NCBI GenBank assembly: GCA_023435325.1
Contig: JAEYRT010000063.1
Span: 1 to 25,673, forward strand
DNA from: Pseudomonadota bacterium
GTDB taxonomy: Bacteria; Pseudomonadota; Gammaproteobacteria; Burkholderiales; Burkholderiaceae_C
Direction: 5' to 3'
DNA length: 25,673 nucleotides
Under the pieces are notes generated by a model. It saw nothing but the letters and a program-made list of their open reading frames with translations, was not told where the DNA came from and did no database searches. Each line of letters begins with the position of its first letter. The stretch's first letter is position 1. Position numbers and translations under genes: made by a program. This document shows, one piece after another, positions 22,583 through 25,673 of the stretch.

Positions 22583-23644
22583 TCTGCGCACAGCGGGGGG
22601 TTGCAAGGCGGTGGCCATGTCCACCGCCAGTTTGCGCAGCGCTTGCCAGCTGTTGCCGGGCCAGCCGTCGGCAGGCAGGCCTTTGACAATGCCGTCCACA
22701 ACGTGGGCTGAATGCAGCAGGCGCACGGCCGCGTTCGGCGTGAGGCGCGGCAGCACGCGCTCGAACAGCTTTTCCTTGGGGCCCCAAATGCGCAGGCTGC
22801 GCAGCACCATGGGCAGGGGCTGGCCGCTGGCCAGCGCATCCCTGGCACGCTTGAGATTGCGGATGTCCTCGGACAACGTCCAGTGCACCAGCACCTCGGC
22901 CGTGCCTTCGGCCTGCAAACCATCCATCATGCGCATGGCGCGTGTCAGATTGCCGGAGAGCACCGCTTCCGAGAGCTTGAACACGTCATAGCGCGCCACA
23001 TTGAGCACGGCCTGTTCCACGACCTCCAGGCTCAGCTCGCCTTCAGGCTGCAGCAGGCCCAGTTTCTGGATTTCCTGGTGTGCTGCCAGCAGGTTGCCTT
23101 CCACACGATCGGCAAAGAATTGCAGCGTGCGCTGGCCTTCCTCACCCGAGGCCACACGCTGGTTCTGGCGTGCCAGTCGCTGCGCAATCCATTGCGGCAA
23201 GGCGGCACGTTCAATCGGGTCGATCTGGATGGTCGCACCATGGGCTTCCAGCGCACCAAACCATGCGCCTTTTTTGGTGGCGGCATCCAGACGCGGCAAC
23301 GTGACGATGGTCAGCGTGTTGTCGTCTTGCGCAGCATTGCCAGCCAATTGCTGGATGGCGGCGCTGCCGTCCTTGCCCGGCTTGCCTGAAGGGATGCGGA
23401 TTTCCACCAGCTGCTTGTCGGCAAACAGGCTGAGCGAGCCGCCCGCCGCCAGCACGCTGCTCCAGTCGAAATGCGCGCCTTGTACGGTGTAGACGCTGCG
23501 CTCGGTATGGCCCGCAGCACGTGCTGCGGCGCGGATGGCGTCGGCCGCCTCCTGCAGCTGCAGCGGCTCGTCGCCATGCAAGGTATACAAAGGCCGCAGA
23601 CCTTTTTGCAGGTGTGCGGCCAGTTGGTTCAATGCCAGTTGCAT
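22580..23644 (-). CDS. holA: DNA polymerase III subunit delta
   Basis: Delta opens the beta sliding clamp within the clamp-loader complex during replication. The 354-residue protein shows the family pattern. An N-terminal YTLHGDEPLQLQEAADAIR (20-38) is followed by SLFADKQLVEIRIPSGKPGKDG and IQIDPIERAALPQWIAQRL. VEGNLLAAHQEIQKLGLL (the delta-family RxxGN-type region) comes next, and a C-terminal collar domain completes it. ATG 23644 lies 8 bases after the lptE stop, so translation is probably coupled. Order leuS-lptE-holA is typical for beta- and gammaproteobacteria. The stop codon falls in the A-rich tip of repeat copy F. Confidence 0.96.
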   Translation of the reverse strand: MQLALNQLAAHLQKGLRPLYTLHGDEPLQLQEAADAIRAAARAAGHTERSVYTVQGAHFDWSSVLAAGGSLSLFADKQLVEIRIPSGKPGKDGSAAIQQLAGNAAQDDNTLTIVTLPRLDAATKKGAWFGALEAHGATIQIDPIERAALPQWIAQRLARQNQRVASGEEGQRTLQFFADRVEGNLLAAHQEIQKLGLLQPEGELSLEVVEQAVLNVARYDVFKLSEAVLSGNLTRAMRMMDGLQAEGTAEVLVHWTLSEDIRNLKRARDALASGQPLPMVLRSLRIWGPKEKLFERVLPRLTPNAAVRLLHSAHVVDGIVKGLPADGWPGNSWQALRKLAVDMATALQPPAVRR

Positions 23645-23652
23645 GCGGGCTT

Positions 23653-24165
23653 TTAGTCGTCCGCAGGAGGCTGCGAGGCCGAGAGGCGACGCATCAGCTG
23701 CTGCGCCAGATCGGCGTACATATGGCGGTAGAGCGCCGCTTCTTCTTCGTCCTTGGCCAGGGCCAGGGATTCGCTGTAGCTCATCTCACGCTTTTGGAAC
23801 ATTTCTGTCTCTTCAATCCAGACACGGCCGTCCTTGTCCACCAGCTTGAAACGCGCAAACAGGCGCAGCTCCACCTCGCGCACCTGACCGGAAACTGTTT
23901 TGGCCAGCACCACGCGCTGGCGGCGCTCGCCCAGCAGATGCAGGGTGGCATCAGCAAGCTCCGGCGTTTGCGGCGGCAGGACGACGCGCAAATTGCCCCC
24001 TGCAGTGGCCAGGTTGCGCAGCACCTCGCGTGTGAAGGGCGAGCCTGCAGGCGCTTGGACGTACAGCGTCGCAAACGGAAAGGACGGCGCGCCACGCAGG
24101 CGAAAGCCGCAGGCACTGACCACAGGGGCCAGCGCCATCAGGGAAAGCAGCGTGCGTTTACGCAT
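23653..24165 (-). CDS. lptE: LPS-assembly lipoprotein LptE
   Basis: An outer-membrane lipoprotein that plugs and supports LptD in delivering LPS to the cell surface. With ATG 24165 it has 170 residues. The lipoprotein signal peptide starts MRKRTLLSLM and ends in the lipobox VSAC (C19), followed by GFRLRGAPSFPFATLYV, the conserved start of the mature protein. The body is poorly conserved, as usual in this family, and the C-terminus has LYRHMYADLAQQLMRRL. ATG 24165 is chosen because AAGGA lies 8 bases upstream; ATG 24174 sits too close to it. The frame is open far upstream into leuS, which is coincidental. Between leuS (23-base gap) and holA (8-base gap). Confidence 0.93.
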   Translation of the reverse strand: MRKRTLLSLMALAPVVSACGFRLRGAPSFPFATLYVQAPAGSPFTREVLRNLATAGGNLRVVLPPQTPELADATLHLLGERRQRVVLAKTVSGQVREVELRLFARFKLVDKDGRVWIEETEMFQKREMSYSESLALAKDEEEAALYRHMYADLAQQLMRRLSASQPPADD

Positions 24166-24188
24166 GGCGGTCATCCTTGGTGAAGGCG

Positions 24189-25673
24189 TTAAACGACGAT
24201 GTTGACCAGACGTCCGGGCACCACCACCACTTTCTTGGGTGCAGCGCCGTTGGTGAACTTCAGCGCATCTTCGCTGGCCAGGGCAATGGCTTCGATCTGC
24301 GCCTTGTCTGCGGAGGCTGGTACGCGGATCGAACCACGCAGCTTGCCGTTGACCTGCAGCACCAGCTCCAGCTCGTCCTGCACCAGCGCCTTGGGATCCA
24401 CCTCGGGCCATGCGGCATCGAGAATGTCGCCCTGCTTGTTGGCGTAGCCCAGTTCCTTCCACAGCACGTGCGTCAGGTGAGGGGTGGCGGGATACAGGAT
24501 GCGCAGCAGGATGCCGAAGCCTTCGATCAGAGCAATCTGGCCATCGGCAGTTTCACCACCCTTGAAGCCTTCCAGCGCGTTGATGATCTTCATTGCGCCC
24601 GAGACCACGGTGTTGTACTGCATGCGGCTGTAGTCGTAGTCCACCTGCTTGAGCACGGTGTGGATTTCCAGGCGCAGCGCCTTGGCGTCCTTGCCGAACT
24701 CGACGTCGTCCAGGCTGTCCAGACCCAACGCCAGCATGATGGCGGGCGTGTAGTTGATGCCCAGCAGCTTGTGGCCGAAGTTGTAGACGCGGCGCAGGAA
24801 ACGGTAGCTGCCTTCCACGGCGGCTTCGTTCCATTCCAGCGTCAGCTCGGGCGGCGCGGTGAACATGGTGTACAGACGTGCAGTGTCGGCACCGTACTTC
24901 TCGATCAGGTCTTGCGGGTCCACACCATTGTTCTTGGACTTGGACATGGTGCCCACGCCTTCGTAGTCAATGGCGGTGCCCACGGGCAGCAGGCCGTCGG
25001 CGCTGTCCACGGCATTCTTGAGCTTGGCACCAATCACCTTGCCCGCTTCGTCAAACACGTGTTCCACATCCTTGGGCCAGAAGTACTCCTTGCCACCCTT
25101 GGCCGTGCGACGGCTGTAGATGTGGTTGAGCACCATGCCTTGCGTGAGCAGCTTGGTGAAAGGCTCGTCAATCTTGAGCAGGCCCAGATCGCGCATGGCC
25201 TTGGTCCAGAAGCGCGCATACAGCAAGTGCAGGATGGCGTGTTCCACACCGCCGATGTACTGGTCCATGGGCATCCAGTAGTCGGCACCGTCGGCCACCA
25301 TCTTCTCGCTGTTCTTTGCGTCGCAATAGCGCATGAAATACCACGAGCTGTCCACAAAAGTATCCATGGTGTCTGTCTCGCGGCGCGCAGGCTTGCCACA
25401 GCAGGGGCAGACCACACCAGCGTGGAAGGCCTCGCTCTTGACCAGGGGGTTGCCTGATCCATCGGGTACCAGGTCTGGAGGCAGGACCACAGGCAGGTCC
25501 TTCTCAGGCACAGGCTGAGGGCCGCAGTCTGCACAGTGGATGATTGGGATAGGCGTGCCCCAGTAACGCTGGCGGCTGATGCCCCAGTCACGCAGGCGCC
25601 AGGTGGTCTTCTTCTCGCCCAGTCCCTTGGCAGCCACCAGCTCGGCCACCTTGTCCACGGCTTGGGTGTGGTT
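24189..25673 (-). CDS. leuS: Leucyl-tRNA synthetase, C-terminal part (5' end beyond window)
   Basis: Charges tRNA-Leu with leucine. The visible 494 codons cover roughly the C-terminal 55-60 percent of a class I LeuRS. They include the end of the catalytic domain with WRLRDWGISRQRYWGTPIP and an inserted segment with CADCG and CPCCGKPARR cysteine pairs. TFVDSSWYFMRYCD, the class I signature MSKSK near the middle, the helical anticodon-binding domain and the C-terminal tRNA-contacting domain ending GRLVNIVV follow. The editing domain and HIGH motif lie outside. The reading frame is open to the last base (codons before GTG 25658 read NHTQA), so no start is assigned. First gene of the leuS-lptE-holA run. 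Confidence 0.98.
   Translation of the reverse strand, partial: NHTQAVDKVAELVAAKGLGEKKTTWRLRDWGISRQRYWGTPIPIIHCADCGPQPVPEKDLPVVLPPDLVPDGSGNPLVKSEAFHAGVVCPCCGKPARRETDTMDTFVDSSWYFMRYCDAKNSEKMVADGADYWMPMDQYIGGVEHAILHLLYARFWTKAMRDLGLLKIDEPFTKLLTQGMVLNHIYSRRTAKGGKEYFWPKDVEHVFDEAGKVIGAKLKNAVDSADGLLPVGTAIDYEGVGTMSKSKNNGVDPQDLIEKYGADTARLYTMFTAPPELTLEWNEAAVEGSYRFLRRVYNFGHKLLGINYTPAIMLALGLDSLDDVEFGKDAKALRLEIHTVLKQVDYDYSRMQYNTVVSGAMKIINALEGFKGGETADGQIALIEGFGILLRILYPATPHLTHVLWKELGYANKQGDILDAAWPEVDPKALVQDELELVLQVNGKLRGSIRVPASADKAQIEAIALASEDALKFTNGAAPKKVVVVPGRLVNIVV

Overview
The window looks like a chromosomal core region of a betaproteobacterium of the family Comamonadaceae, probably Comamonas or a close relative. 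This rests on the high-GC coding bias, the gene content (a Bug/TctC periplasmic binding protein, short HPF-ptsN-hprK, leuS-lptE-holA, a CbbA-type class II aldolase, murU-pepP) and short palindromic intergenic repeats of a kind typical of this family. The genus is an inference. I see no rRNA, tRNA, CRISPR array, IS element or phage gene.

Layout. Bases 1-525 hold the 3' end of an MFS_3-type exporter interrupted by an in-frame TAG. A second MFS transporter (minus) diverges from uvrA (plus). A methyl-accepting chemotaxis protein (minus) diverges from a D-arginine-dehydrogenase-like flavoprotein (plus), with an FNR/ANR-like box between them. A tctC-family gene follows on the minus strand. From 9968 to 18241 lies central carbon and envelope metabolism: murU, pepP, pyk and fba on the minus strand, diverging from tkt and gap on the plus strand. 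A PNPOx-like stress protein and the hpf-ptsN-hprK regulatory cluster (minus) come next, diverging from purC (plus). The window ends with leuS (partial), lptE and holA on the minus strand.

How the genes work together. fba, tkt, gap and pyk form the lower glycolytic/gluconeogenic trunk plus the link to the pentose-phosphate pathway. hprK and ptsN belong to the nitrogen-related PTS regulatory branch, and hpf stabilises resting ribosomes. murU belongs to cell-wall recycling, lptE to LPS export to the outer membrane, and uvrA and holA to DNA repair and replication.

The most notable non-coding signal is a family of roughly 50-100 bp imperfect palindromes, with arms of the type A-tract-GAGCTKCY-rYGCTT and usually a central hairpin. 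Six copies are visible. One sits in each of the five convergent gene junctions, none in the four divergent (promoter-bearing) junctions, and one between the co-directional murU and pepP. In two cases, and at the edge in a third, the A-rich tip of the element contributes the stop codon of the adjacent gene. No completely new protein system is evident; the genes themselves are mostly well-known families.
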